A stretch of DNA of 64,000 bases from Paraphaeosphaeria minitans. Its lineage: Eukaryota > Ascomycota > Dothideomycetes > Pleosporales > Didymosphaeriaceae. This document shows positions 35,101 to 46,923 of the stretch, in pieces. Positions within the stretch are counted from its first letter, which is position 1. Each line of letters starts with the position of its first letter. The position numbers and the translations under genes were made by a program. The stretch spans positions 1 through 64,000 of the forward strand of contig WJXW01000016.1 in NCBI GenBank assembly GCA_015832175.1, written 5' to 3'. The notes below the pieces were generated by a model. It searched no databases. It was given only the letters and a program-made list of their open reading frames with translations, and was not told the DNA's origin.

Positions 35101-36600
35101 AGGTTAAGATAGTGGTTACGTTTTACTAAGCCCTACTATTCCTATTGCGTGGGCAGAAGTAGGTATTTAATACTAATTACCTAAACGTAGTACACTATTC
35201 TAGCCACTAGATATAAATAGTTCTTTACAGTGCGCAGTTAACGTGTCTCTAAATTAAACCTAAGTATAGTAGTAAAGTAAATAAGCCTACTCTTAAACAG
35301 ACTACAGATATAGGTTATTATAATAAACGTACTAAGCATCTAGCGCACTAGGACAATGTGGCTAGCTTTATTATTACTATCTAGGGCCTCCTAGAGCATA
35401 GTGGCTAGTAGCTTTTAGTCCTCTTTCTATAGGAACATCTCCTACGTGTCCTTTATAGGATTAACTTTAACTTAGCGATCTATATAGGCCTTAGGCGGGC
35501 TCTTATTACTACAGTCGCTACTACTACTACTGTCGCTGTTACTACTATTATTAGTGCTACTGCCTTTACTACTCTCTATGTCCTTACTCTCTTTGTCCAC
35601 TTTTTTAGTAGCGACGATACATAGGATATAATATATAAATATTATAATATACCTAGTATAGCGCGCCTAGCTTTCTAGGTTCTATAGTTAGGCTATTAGC
35701 TACTAGTAGATCTTATTAGCCTACGCACTCTTTACCTATTATTAGGTTTTATATAGTAGTAAGGACAGCCTTTAGACGCTCTACTTTACTAGCTACTTTA
35801 TAGCCTACGTAGCCTTTTATAGCTTAGGCTTATCTTAGCGTAGTAGCTAGATTACGTAGATAAGGTGTATATAGTTACGGTTTATAAAGTGCTCTAGCTA
35901 CTCTATAAACTTCTACTAGCCTATTTTATTTATCTTTGCAACTTCTGCATCTATTACCTACTCTTACTACTTCCTCTCCTCCTACGTTTACGTATACTCT
36001 ACTAGAATGTCTTCCACCTCTTCTTTATGTGCCCTAGCGTCTACTCTACTGTCCGCTACATTAGGGACGTAAACTATAAAATACTGCTACTATCCTAAAG
36101 CGGGGAAGAAAGACTATATCTTTACCTTCTAGTAGAGCGTATCTAATCCTGTCTTAAACGCTAACCTATAACTATTATAGTGTAGTTGTATCTAGCCCTT
36201 ATTTCGCGTAAGATAGCTGTATACTAGCTACTTATATTAGAAACTATCTAATAGCGCTCCTAGAATCTAAATTAGTAGTCTACTAGCGTCTAGTAGCGTA
36301 ACGCTGCCTAGCCCTTATCTTCTTAAAAGAGCGTAGCTTTTAATAAATTTCCTCTATTTGTTAACTAGTACACTATGCTTTTAATAGAGATATATATTAA
36401 GATTTTCTATACTAGCTTTATGCTTACTACAGCAAAGCACGCTATACTCTTTAATAAAATAAATATATTCTTATATATTAGCTTACGCTAAGTTTTCTCC
36501 TACTAGTTACTATTACTACTAAGAGTTCTGTTAATATAGTGATATTAGTACTCTATTAGCTAGGCTTAACGCAGAAGCTTAAGTGTCCTAGTAGAACTCT
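32190..36600 (-). pseudogene. Telomere-linked type RecQ DNA helicase, copy A
   Basis: Runs leftward from about 36,600. The N terminus has two degenerate C2H2-like segments (about 36,450-36,200). A long middle part follows, including a poly-Ser/Asn stretch (35,515-35,570) and a block resembling GSEITTM...RFLP and HTLDYRHTAVG (34,250-34,600). The RecQ core is next: Walker A PTGEGKS intact at about 33,690-33,715. DECH is NKCY at about 33,425-33,450, and motif VI reads GRCTGRSG near 32,890-32,915. A Cys-containing RecQ zinc-binding segment lies near 32,700. RecQ enzymes unwind DNA 3' to 5'; fungal members of this group sit next to telomeres. D to N, E to K and H to Y changes are all RIP-type, so it is inactive. 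Copy B lacks everything after motif Ia. Confidence 0.88.
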
Positions 36601-36869
36601 ATCGCAAATTAGTAGTAAAAAGTAATAGCTAAACCCTACGCCACTACCATCCTATTTTGTAAATAAGAGATGGTAGATTAGTATAAGAGGTTACGTTAAG
36701 ATAAATTAGAATAAGAAAGAAATAGAAATAGCTAGGGAATAGGATTATTTCTACCCCTAGTCTAACGCGTTTCTAGTATTAAATCCTACCTAATTTATTA
36801 ATTCTAATCCTAACGCTAAGCTAATCTTAGCGCGTCTATAACTACTAACGCCTCTTTCTCTTAGATAGG

Positions 36870-37720
36870 GACCTTTACTTATAAAGCCCTCTTTCTTATA
36901 TAATATAGTATGGTAAAGCAGCAGCTTATTTATATCTATAAGTCTACATAATGGCAATTTGCGCTGCTTCTTAGTAATTTACGCTACTTTTTAGTAATTG
37001 GCGTTAATTGCTGTTAAGTTAAGGAATAAGTGACTTATCTAGATCCTTTCTATCTGTGGGGCATGCCTATAAGTCCTAGTGAGTTATAAGTAGCCTATCT
37101 AGGTCCTTACCTTCTATATAATCGCTATAGAATTAGTGCCAATCTACGCTGCTTTCTATTAATTCGCGTTAATTTGTATTAGTTCGTGTATGTTAGTCCT
37201 ATCTGTGCTGGCTTTGGCTATATAGGTTGGTAGGGAGCTGGCTGTAAGTTAATAAATGTAGTAGTATATTTTAGAGATACGCCTAGCTTCGCGTTTATAT
37301 ACTTCTTTTTTTATGTGCTACGCTAGGTAGCTGCGCTTAATATAAGAGAAAGTACACTTACTTATAAATAACTATTTAAACTAGACACAATTTGTGTATA
37401 GTTTAAATAGTTAGTCTAATGTAAGTACACAGATTAGCGCTTTATAGTACTATATCTTAGAGATTTGCACCCTACTACCTTACCTAAATTGTTATAAATT
37501 ACTATTACTTAATACTAGCTTACGTTAAGTTAATTTACCTTAGTTTACGTGTTTACTATTAGTTTAAATATTTTAGTAGTGTTATAAGCGTTAATTATAA
37601 TAGCGCATGGGTTATAAATATGTAGTGGAGTATAAGTATAGGTGCTTAGCGCGTTACTATATCTTCCCTACCTACTACTTTCTATTCTACCTCTTTCTAT
37701 CTTACCTGCTGCTTCCCGCT
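36870..37720. repeat. Satellite-like leader of X'
   Basis: Matches 18,175-19,000, with the same CCTTTACTTA unit, GCGTTAATT words and GGGCATGCCTATAAG word. No gene is apparent. Confidence 0.7.
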
Positions 37721-37729
37721 TAAATATAT

Positions 37730-39474
37730 ATTAGATAGCTGTTTTTAAGGATACTACTACTCACTATAATAGTGGCCCCTATAGCTTTCCTCTAGCTGCT
37801 AAAGGTTGCGTCCTTCGTAACTTTAGTTACAACCCCCCTAATAAAGCGTACAAACAGCTCTTCGCACGCTAGCTTACTATCCCACTATACTAGTAAAGCT
37901 TATAAACCCCCTATTATAGCGCTGGATAGTTACTTTCTAATAACGCTAGCTACTATAAGCTAGTTCTAATTGCTCTGTTACTTCTGTCTACTATTAGTCT
38001 AATTTGCTAGATGCTCCCCCCTAATACGCTGCCTAATAACGCGTAGTAATGTCTTATTACTACTGCCTAGTAACTTACTATAAATCCTAACTGTTAGGAC
38101 GCTAATAATAACAACGTTAAAGACCTAAATAGGGTGCCTCTTTTAGCCTAAGAGCCCTCTTTAAGGCGCACGTAGTAGCCCTCTATTTCTACTTCTGCCT
38201 CTTTGCCTACTAAGCAGGTCCGCTTCTAACCGCTATTCTATCTCTCTTCTATACAGAGCTAGGCGTCCTAGGCGTTACCCACCTATATTAGGGTAATAAC
38301 CCACAATAACTACCGCGCAGAACAGGACCGCTAATATAGGTAGGCAGCCCACTAGCAGCGTAAGAAGGTAGTTAAGCTAGGTCTACTTTACTCTCCCCTA
38401 AACGCTAGCTAGGTAGAAGTTAATACTTATAATAGTATTACACTAGAAGATAAGCCTAACGTTACCTAGATCTTTAAGTAAAATATTAGAAAAGAAGATA
38501 ATAAGAGTAAGAGGCGCGACCTAATAACTATAGCTACTAGCCCTTATATAACTACTACCTATATACTAAATTACGCATAGTTACTTAGTAATAAGACTAT
38601 ATAGTAACACGCTACTACTTTCCTCTCTATCTAGCGCTCTTATAGTAGCCTCTTCCCTATCTCTAGCTAGCTAGGGGCATTACTAGTAGGTAAAGTAAGT
38701 ACTGTGTAGGTAACATAGGCTGTGTCCTACGCACCTAGGAGTGTAGTAGATAAAACCTTTACTACTACGCACTATCTAGTTAAGCACTATAAGTGCTATA
38801 TAGTAGCTGTGTATATTAAGTACTACTAGGCAATAGCCTTTTATAGGCGTGCCTACGCTAATAAGATAGCTAAGCTAGTAGTAGAAAGGATACTACCTAA
38901 GTAATATAATAGTAAGTCTATTACTATACTTATCTAAATAATTATGCCTTCTAGCTATAAGCTGCCTATATTAGCGTAGAATATATAGAAGCTGCGCCTA
39001 AACTAAGCTACTTAGTAGTATAATACTACTAAAACCCTTAACTAGGGCTTTCTATACCTAATTCCTAGCAATATTACCTATAAGTGGGTAGAGCAGACGC
39101 TGCGTATTAGGGAGTAGAACCTCTAGCTAGAGGCGGTAAAGAAGGTTAATCTAGAAGTATACTAGGTAAGCTAGAGGCTAAGTGCGTAGTTAGGCGTAGA
39201 TAGGTTAGTAGGTAAGCCTATTAGCAATAAGAATACACTACTTATTAAGGCGGTCGCACCTACGCTACCTACGTAGATAGAGGAGGCTACTAATAGTAAA
39301 GAGGAGAGTAAGGAGGGTAAGGAGGGTAAAGAGAGTAAAGAGGGCAAGGAAGGCGAAGGCAAGGGCAAGGGTAAGGAGGGCAAGAATAGTAGGGATAATA
39401 AGGGTAAAGGTAATACTAAGCTTATGCTAGCTTACTTACTATAGCTAAGCCTAGTAAATATATTTATACCTTAA
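37730..39474 (+). pseudogene. X1 copy B: register-intact version of the Glu/Lys/Gly-rich protein
   Basis: The frame from about 37,730 to TAA at 39,472-39,474 stays in one register and shows only RIP stops, unlike copy A. At 38,436-38,441 it has the base that copy A lacks. The C-terminal low-complexity tract (39,295-39,390) has the same length but a different Gly/Ser/Glu order. Function not recognised. Confidence 0.6.
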
Positions 39475-39584
39475 GAGTAGTTTTTCTAGCTTAGTATTAC
39501 TTCCTTTTGTAATATATTTAATTACTATTACTAGGGGTTGTAAATACACTCTTACTTACACTAGACGCGTACCTAACGCTCTTC

Positions 39585-40070
39585 TATTCTATTTTAAACC
39601 CTAATATATTTATAAGACAGCCTCTTCCCCTAATTTACCTTACTTATACCCTATATAATAGATATAGATTCTTATGTTTCCCTTAGTCCTATAGTATACG
39701 TTACCTACTTTAAACCTTCTATTATTATGTCTATATTACATTTAAATTAGTATCACGGAAGGGGTTCTACTAGCTCCTTAGCTAGGGCAGTTCTACTATA
39801 ACTCTACATAGCGCTTAGACATATAGTAGGTCCGCGTTAGCTAGTTAAGGCTAAGAATAATCCTTCCCGCCTTATAGTTATTACTAAAATTAACAACACT
39901 AATAAAGTGTTGCTAGAATATATTAGTACTCTTAGAATTCTAGTCCTTACCCTTAATTACTTTAATGTTATAACTCTACAGCTCTTTTACCTTTAGGCAC
40001 TTATTCTATAGGATCGCCTACGTATTTTAAATGGCAAATTTATTAATATATAAAGTGTCTTTTAATAGTC
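39585..40070 (-). pseudogene. X-frag copy B
   Basis: Counterpart of 20,860-21,350, sharing the TTTTAAACCCTAAT block and the same minus-strand coding similarity to U1. Strongly mutated. Confidence 0.4.
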
Positions 40071-40479
40071 CCGTTTAAACCTAGTTAGATCCTAGTATAA
40101 GCCACCTAGGGCAGTAATTTACTAGGAGAAGGCAGGCCTAGTAGTTACCTTTACCCCATTTGTTTCCTATCTAAACGCGATAGAATATAATAGTGTTTCC
40201 TAAGTAGGTTGTTTTTTGTCTAGTAATAATAGCACATTAATCCTAGCTATGGTTAAAGGGCTTCTGTTTAATAAAGCAAGCTATACAGTAAAGTCTCTAG
40301 TATTTAAAAAAGCTAGTATTTCTTTTCTAAAGATTCTACCTCTTCTCTTCCTAGCCTCTTCTATTCTATGTTAAAAGAAGTCTAGCTTCCTCTCTTAGTG
40401 GGCTGCTCTAAAAGGTGTAGCTAGTACCTTTTAATATAGGTTTGCTGTGTATATAATTAGCACAGCGACTAGGGAGCTA

Positions 40480-42700
40480 GAGAAAAACTAACTAGGGGTA
40501 AATAAATGTTTAGTAGGGGAACCTAACGTGGTTCCTATATATATTAGGAGGAGACCTAGATCTGTCTACAGGCTAGCTAGCCTAGTTAATTAACTAGGTG
40601 TTAGAGATAGTGGGCGTTTTCTAGATAATAGAACATAATAGTTACTACTCTAGGTACCTATTATATAGGCTAGTAAGGAGTTTACATTGTACCTGGCCTA
40701 AATAGGTGTTAAAGGCACGTTTTACAGCAGCCCCCTTACTACACCTTAAAGTCTTCCTAGTGTGATTAATAAACTTTACATATAGGGTAAATTAGATAGG
40801 GAGTAAATTAAGTCTAAGCATATATTATAAGCCTGCTTAAATACTTTATACATCTTCCTTATCTTATTACTATTAAGATAACAATTAATAATGCTGTAAT
40901 AGTAGACTAATTAGTGGGTAGGATTCTATATATAGGCTAGCACAGCTAGCTAAGCATCCTAACTGGCTTTATTAAAGTGTATATTTAGGACTTGCTTACT
41001 AAGCACCAGGCGTGTAGTGCCTAGTTCCTAGTCCTAGATAACCCTGCCAAATTCTTACATAAGGCTAATTAGACTAGCTGGTAGAGCGAACCTAATAACT
41101 GCCTAGATATCTAGGACATAGAGGCCTTCTATTAATGCGCTAGTCGTAATTATAGCGCCTTCTAATTATTATAGGAATAGGTCTAAGCTTGTTTCCTTCT
41201 CGCCCTCTTCTATTTGGCTGTGGTATCTTAAGCAGTCTAGGCCCTAGGCTAGGGTATTTACTATTAAAACGAGGTTAATATAGATAAGAACCTTTTTAAA
41301 TTTTTATAGAGCCTATTATATGTACTCTACTATGTCTATTATTGTGGTACTTATTAAGAGTGGGACGCTATAGACCTTATATTAGATATTACTATAAGGT
41401 GTAGATTCCCTGTAAGGGTTTCTATCTATAGGGAGGCCTAGCAATTAAAACGCTTAGTGCTAATTATCTAGAGGTAGGGTTATAGTAAGTAAAGTTAGAG
41501 GGACTTTGTACTGTGTTAACTAATGTAGGTTATAGAGATAAGGGCAGTATGCCATATTAGAGAGAATAATATAGTAAAATTTGTCTACTACTATTTGCTC
41601 TAGTACGCCTAACAACTTCTGCCTACGTACGTAAGTCTAGAAACTATTGCTAGCTATATTCTCTAGAGTTGCAAGTACAATAGCTACCTACTTATTATAT
41701 AAGCCCTGCTTCTACACTATAGCACGTATACGCAGGGTTATACAGCGTTAAAGTATATCTATACATAAGGCTGTAAGTGGCACTATTATAAGGCTCTGCC
41801 TGTAGTCTAGATAGTAGGCTAGTAGTATAAAGAAGAGACTTTTACTAGCTCTAGTGCTTATAATATACACTACTACACTTTTGCCTATAAGGATAGCTAA
41901 TAGGGCAGCCTTCTATATACCTCTAAATTAGGCGTCGTATCTAAAGTTCTCTTATAATAGTTATAGGAGATTAATATTACTTCTTTTAGTATTCTGCTAT
42001 TAAGTGGTAGCTATAATGCTCTTACAATAGTTAAGACTTAGCTACGCTTCTACTAAGCTGAAATAAATAGCGTAATGCTATTTCTACAACGTCTTAAAGT
42101 GTGCCTCTATATTATTAAATAAGTAAGTAAATATCTTTAATATATTAAGTGCGTATACTGCGTAGGCTGTTTTAGGTAGGTGCCTAGCCTATATTTCTTG
42201 TGCTTTAGCCTCCACCTTATTTATAATGTTATCTACATCCTCTTTAGTAAGTTCCTAAATAAGCATCTTAGAGCTAGCGAACTAGTAGGCAAAAGGAATT
42301 ATAAAGTAACATAAAGTGCTAATGTTAATCTCCTACCTAATCTAATAAAGACTAGCACTCTAGATAGCTAAACTAAGAATATACAACGTAGTGTGTTATT
42401 TTCTTACTACGTCTAGCTACAGGAGTACACTTTACGCCTACTTGTAATAGTGGTTGCAAAGGTCTGTCCCTATTTGTCCTTAGACAACTAGATAGAATAG
42501 TTAAACTAGCTAAATATACTACACTAAGAGACTACCTACCTCTACTGGGAGAAATTTATATATAGTCTTTACAGTCTTATCGCAGTTATACCCTTTATAG
42601 TATTGTGGGACTACTATAATAAGACTATTATATAGGAAGATATTACGTATACCTATAGCATAACTATTCTTAAGTTAAACGCTAAGCACTTCTATTCTAT
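40480..42700 (-). pseudogene. Second RecQ-type helicase (different family from Y)
   Basis: Minus-strand frame. Walker A is STRASKS (41,836-41,860) where GTGSGKS-like is expected; every Gly change is a G to A transition. Motif Ia reads IIVPLTALC near 41,780. The DEFH box is DKFY at about 41,560-41,575. Motif V reads TSALIEG near 41,130 and motif VI QEFGRVIQDQE near 41,040. A region upstream of Walker A (about 42,700-41,900) belongs to the same protein but I could not identify it. RecQ enzymes unwind DNA 3' to 5'. The protein differs from the Y helicase in every motif flank, so it is a separate lineage. It is inactive by RIP. Confidence 0.8.
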
Positions 42701-43515
42701 AGCTAGGTTAGCTGCTAGTAAAGTAAATTAGGTAAAGAAGATGCTTTAGAAATTTCTGTACTAGGTTATAGTATCGCTACACCTAGGTAAAGTCACGTAG
42801 GTTTGTAAGGGGGGTAGTTAAAAAACTTTCTTAACCTACCCCCTTTATTAGGTTTTTAACGATAAAGTTGGCTCCGTATATAAGGTTACTATTGTTAGGG
42901 CCAAATATAAAGAAGCCTAGTGTGACATTTTTTAGTTCCTCCACTAGAAGTTCCTATAGAATATTTGGAAGGTCTAAATAAGCAGACACAAAGGTTAGCT
43001 AGCACAGGATCTTTAAGGTCTCCTTATACTTATTCCTGGCCATTGTTGTAAATAAGACTAGGGTTATTTTTATATTACGCATAGTAACTGTATCCCTGTT
43101 CTAGTGCATAAAGGCATCTAGGTTCTTACTATATTAGAACTTGCTAATAAACTATACTATATTTATAAGCTAGCTTATGCTTATAGGATACTCTGTAGTA
43201 AGGTAGTTATATACCCACGCCTTAAACGTGTCTGTGAGATTGTGGTTTTCTGCCTCTACAGACATGTTACTATCTTGCTTAGCGATAAAAAGGAAAGCCT
43301 TATTAAGCGAAACAGCAGTCTACATGCTATTTATAGTAGCCTAGGGCTAGATATTATTTAAATAGATAAAATTATCTTACAGTTTCTAAAGGCCTACAAA
43401 ACAGCAGAACTTCTTTATAGCTAATATATCTATTGCGAAGTTATACGCCTCTTAAAAACTTTTTCTATTGTAGAAAAGTGTTAAGAACGCTATAGATATT
43501 AGTAGAGTAAGTTTA
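42700..43515. other. 5' part of the RecQ insertion, unassigned
   Basis: No secure frame. Probably N-terminal coding sequence and leader of the helicase gene. Confidence 0.35.
42807..42848. repeat. Strong hairpin with G-rich arm
   Basis: AAGGGGGGTAGTTAA and TTAACCTACCCCCTTT face each other across a loop of about 10 bases. The 14- to 15-bp arms are nearly perfect and much more GC-rich than the surroundings. It could be a terminator, an end-to-end junction of two inverted termini, or a replication structure. Confidence 0.7.
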
Positions 43516-43534
43516 AAATGCTTAGTTTAACTAG

Positions 43535-44270
43535 TTTATTTAATAAAGGATAGCTAAAAGTAATAGTAGTGCTCTTTAAATAATGTAAATTAAGTTCTAG
43601 TGTAGTGCTCTTAGACTTCTAGGATGTTATCTATTAAATCTAAGTACTCTATAATGTCCTGCTAGGTCTACTCCTAGTAAGGCTATAAATAAAGTGTTAG
43701 TAGCTTCTCTATATTATTAACTAATACGTAGTAGAAGAAGACAAATATCTTCTAAAGCGGTCCTGCGTAGTAGAGGCGAGGGTCCTAGTATAGCTCTAGC
43801 GAAGTAAGGGGAACATTAGTCTTATATTTCTATATTACTCTTATGTGGGCGTAGTAAGAGGCTTTACTAGTAACATTTTACTAAGTTCTAGCTATGCTCT
43901 TTATAGTTATGTAGAGATAATACAGCTTTAGATCACCTATAGTAGTTAGTATAGCTATATATTATAAAGCCTCTACCTATATAGACGTGTTACTAAACAC
44001 TTATAGGACACCTATGTAGGTAACCTAAGGATTTGTGGAGATAGAGGGTGTGCTAGATATAGCTACTAACTACTCCTACTTTACTTTCTTAGCCTATTGC
44101 AACGCTTCCTAGAGCTAATCTACAAATTTACTACTAGTAGGGGTAGAAATAGGTATAGGGACTATGCTAGGTTTAGTTAGGTTTTTAACGCTATTAGTAG
44201 TAGCTTTAGAGCTATACAAGTTTATAGATAGTTTAACTACAAATTTATAAGTAAGATAAAGGTTTTAGAA
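43535..44270 (-). pseudogene. X2 copy B
   Basis: Matches 21,545-22,290 with RIP-type differences and keeps the same minus-strand register. Function not recognised. Sequence from 44,270 to 44,990 matches 22,300-23,010 and is unassigned. Confidence 0.45.
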
Positions 44271-44989
44271 TAGGGGTGGTATAGAGGGGAAAAACTGTTA
44301 GTAATTTGCGCCCTTTACTTACTTACTATACTAGAGCTGCCTTCTTTCTTTAGCTATGTTTAGAATATAGAGTTTATATTCCTAGTGTAGGTATCCTCGC
44401 ATATTATGCCTTGCAGAAATCCTAGTAGTAATATAGGTATAGTAATAATAGTAATAACTGTTAGGGATAATATATAGGCTAGGGAAGGCTAGTACTAAGG
44501 TGTTAGGGACTGTAAATTTTTTGTATTTCTCTTATAGTAGTAGGTGAAGGTTCCTAAGCTTGTTAACACATTCTTAGATAACACGCCTCTCTTTACTAGT
44601 TGTCTCTTATCTGTATTCCTTATTAAAATAGGAAAATACCTTACTTAGGAGTATTACATATCTATGTAGTACGTAGGTGATAAAGTAATAGGTCTTATTA
44701 TAGTAAATGTGTTTAGGAGTCTCTATAGTTAGTAGTGGTGCAATTAATTTTAATCTACATTTGTAGTTAAAATAAGTTGGCTAAACTTTAGTGCTAAGGG
44801 GAGACGAGAAACACTAGGCAACGTTTATTATCCTAGATTACATAAACACTATATTACACTATAGCCTACTATTCTTTAATCTTACTAGCTAAGGTACTTT
44901 AGGATAACAGTAGTTTAATTCCCTCCCTTATACGAGACGCATATGAACGAGTTTATAATTAGAAGCCTATGTAGTGTTTAGTTTTATAG

Positions 44990-46330
44990 AGAAGAGGTCC
45001 TTTTACTAAAGCATTTCTGTGTAGCTTACCTAAGTCTACAGTGCGATAGATATGTAAATAAGTAAAAAAGAAAGAATTTTTTTACTTCTTACACTCTATC
45101 TATAGGAACTAAGCGCGCTGAAGTAATAGTAAAGAAGAGTTAGGTAAGGAGAAAGACACTTAAGTAGAGGCCCTAAAAGCGCCTCTAAAACGAAATCGCA
45201 CGTTAAAAGCGACTAGCCGTTTAGTAGAGGATAGAAATTAAAAGCTAAAGTGTTAGCTAGTAGACACAATAATAGAAGTTGTGCTATGTACATAATATAT
45301 AGAGGAGGCGGAGTTATTAGAAAATAATAGAGAAGAGGCATATTACTATATATTTACAAAAAAACTACTAAGAGTAGGCGCTACTATTAGGGAAAGGATA
45401 ATAAGCTAAGTAGTTACTATAGGTGCGGCTAAGTGTCTACGTAATTAGAAAATAGTGTTATAGGTATAGAGGACAAAGTACACATAGGGCCTATAGTTAT
45501 TTAGAGAAAAGGTAGAGAGACTACTAGATATAGTTAAATATAAAGAGGGTAACAGTACTATAGCTAACACTATACTAGAGAGTAGCATAGCATTATTATA
45601 ATACTCTAGTGCTAGTTTTATAGAATATAGTTTTACACAGTTTAAAACTAAGAGGTTCTATTCGCTATATAAGAGTGTAAGATAGGAATAGGTAGTTCGT
45701 ATTATAAGTAAGATATAGTAGCGCTAGATATAGGTAGCGCTATAGTTAGAGTTTAAATTATTAGAGGGCCTAGTACGAAAAAGAAAAATGCTATCTAGTA
45801 GAAAAAGGAAAAGATACGCGTCTATTATAAAAAAACTTTTATTTACTTAAGAATTTAGTATAATAGAAGAGGAGGAACTAACTAAGGAAACGTATTCTAT
45901 AGTGTAGAGAAAATTTAGTTAGTGCTTAGATGTAGGGAGATAATAGTGTCTACTTAAGGTAAAGTTTAGTATAGGCGTGTTTATAATACTACTAAGGAAC
46001 TCTATATCTAACACCTATATTAAACAAGGCATAATAGTTACGCAGCTTTAGTAATAGATAGACATAGTTACGTAATATAACAATACTGTCTTTAAAAGCG
46101 CAACAGCTGTGGCAGAAACGTATAAGGCGTGTATATTAAATCTAGAGCTATTAGAGCCCTTGCTCCTAGAGATGCTTTTAGACAAGAATCTGGCGTATTG
46201 TAATTTAATTATAGGTTTCTAACTGGCAAGTAGTTAGCAGCTCTTAGGGGATGTTAACGATTCGTACAATAGCTAGGTAACACTTAAAAGGGTTGTATTT
46301 ACTAATTAGGGGTACTTAAGAAAGGTTTAC
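44990..46330 (+). pseudogene. X3 copy B
   Basis: Counterpart of 23,011-24,300. The Leu/Glu-rich block is at about 46,140-46,190, and the frame runs on past the divergence point at 46,231 into U2, so the two copies have different C termini. The central part (45,530-45,600) is longer than in copy A. Function not recognised. Confidence 0.4.
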
Positions 46331-46890
46331 GTAATCTATAATTCTACATTGTGCTAATTTTAGTCCTAGTATAGGGTTGAAATTGTTTAGTGGCTTAGCA
46401 TAACCTATAGATAGTGCAATTCTTTAGGGCTTCTTAATAAAGTTTTCGCCCTAATAATAATAGTGCTATAAACTTTTGTAACTACCCCCTAGTGGTGCTG
46501 CGAGGAGTCCTCGCAGCCTATACGCGTAAAGGTCCCCTATATAGGTAAAAGGGTAGGCTTATAGTTTATAGGTAAAGTTGTGCAGTTATGTAGTTAAAAG
46601 TTATAGTTAGGATAGTTAGCTAGAAATTACACTCACCAGATAGATAGGGGTGTGAGGTTAAGATAGTAAATTATAAATTAATACATATAATAGTGCGTTA
46701 AGATAGTGCGTTAGTGCGTAGGATAGCGCGTTAAGATAGTGCGTTAGTGCGTAGGATAGTGCGTTAAGATAGTGCGTTAGTGCGTAGGATAGTGCATTAA
46801 GATAGTGCGTTAATGCGCGAGATAGCGCGTTGGTAGGCTAGCTGTTTACGGACTAGCGCCAGTGCGCACGTACCAGCGCACGGACGATAC
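46232..46890. other. U2: spacer between X' and Y' in unit B
   Basis: About 660 bp that replaces the 4.85-kb U1. It contains a relatively GC-rich, less mutated patch at 46,490-46,560, the 33-bp tandem repeat, and ends with the motif shared with the window start. Confidence 0.6.
46689..46830. repeat. 33-bp tandem repeat, about four copies
   Basis: The unit is GATAGTGCGTTAA followed by GATAGTGCGTTAGTGCGTAG. The last copy is degenerate. Built from the shorter word GTGCGTTA. Confidence 0.9.
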
Positions 46891-46923
46891 TAGGTCCAAA
46901 TCTTTAGTCCTAATAATATTAGT
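46891..46923. repeat. 33-bp motif shared with window start
   Basis: See 1-33. It lies directly against the first base of segment Y', so it marks the U2/Y' junction. Confidence 0.55.

Larger units (their letters stand above)
29136..36869. repeat. Segment Y, copy A of the large duplicated unit
   Basis: Matches 46,924-59,307 after removal of Gypsy-2 and allowing a 2.1-kb deletion in the other copy. It holds gene Y1, the 62-bp array, an AT-rich stretch and the telomere-linked type RecQ gene. It ends ...TTAGATAGG and is followed directly by segment X'. Confidence 0.9.
40256..43515 (-). mobile_element. 3.26-kb insertion carrying a second RecQ-type helicase
   Basis: Copy A reads ...ATCCTA|AAATACTT (21,530/21,531) where copy B reads ...ATCCTA|GCTATGG and then TTTA|AAATGCTT. 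The insertion is therefore bounded by TA on both sides, consistent with a TA target duplication. I could not align the two ends as terminal inverted repeats or LTRs. The content is one minus-strand RecQ-type gene. The alternative, a precise deletion in copy A, cannot be excluded. Confidence 0.7.
36870..46231. repeat. Segment X', copy B of the large duplicated unit
   Basis: Collinear with 18,175-24,260 and interrupted by a 3.26-kb insertion at 40,256-43,515. It starts GACCTTTACTTATAAAGCCC directly after the end of Y, so units A and B are in direct tandem. Confidence 0.9.

Noticed and set aside
35515..35570. Trinucleotide microsatellite
   Set aside because: Explained as the poly-Ser/Asn coding tract of the RecQ gene, although its length differs in copy B.
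40256..43515. Helitron call for the RecQ insertion
   Set aside because: A CTAG is near one end, but the flanking host bases and lack of a Rep domain do not fit; the helicase is RecQ-type, not Pif1-type.
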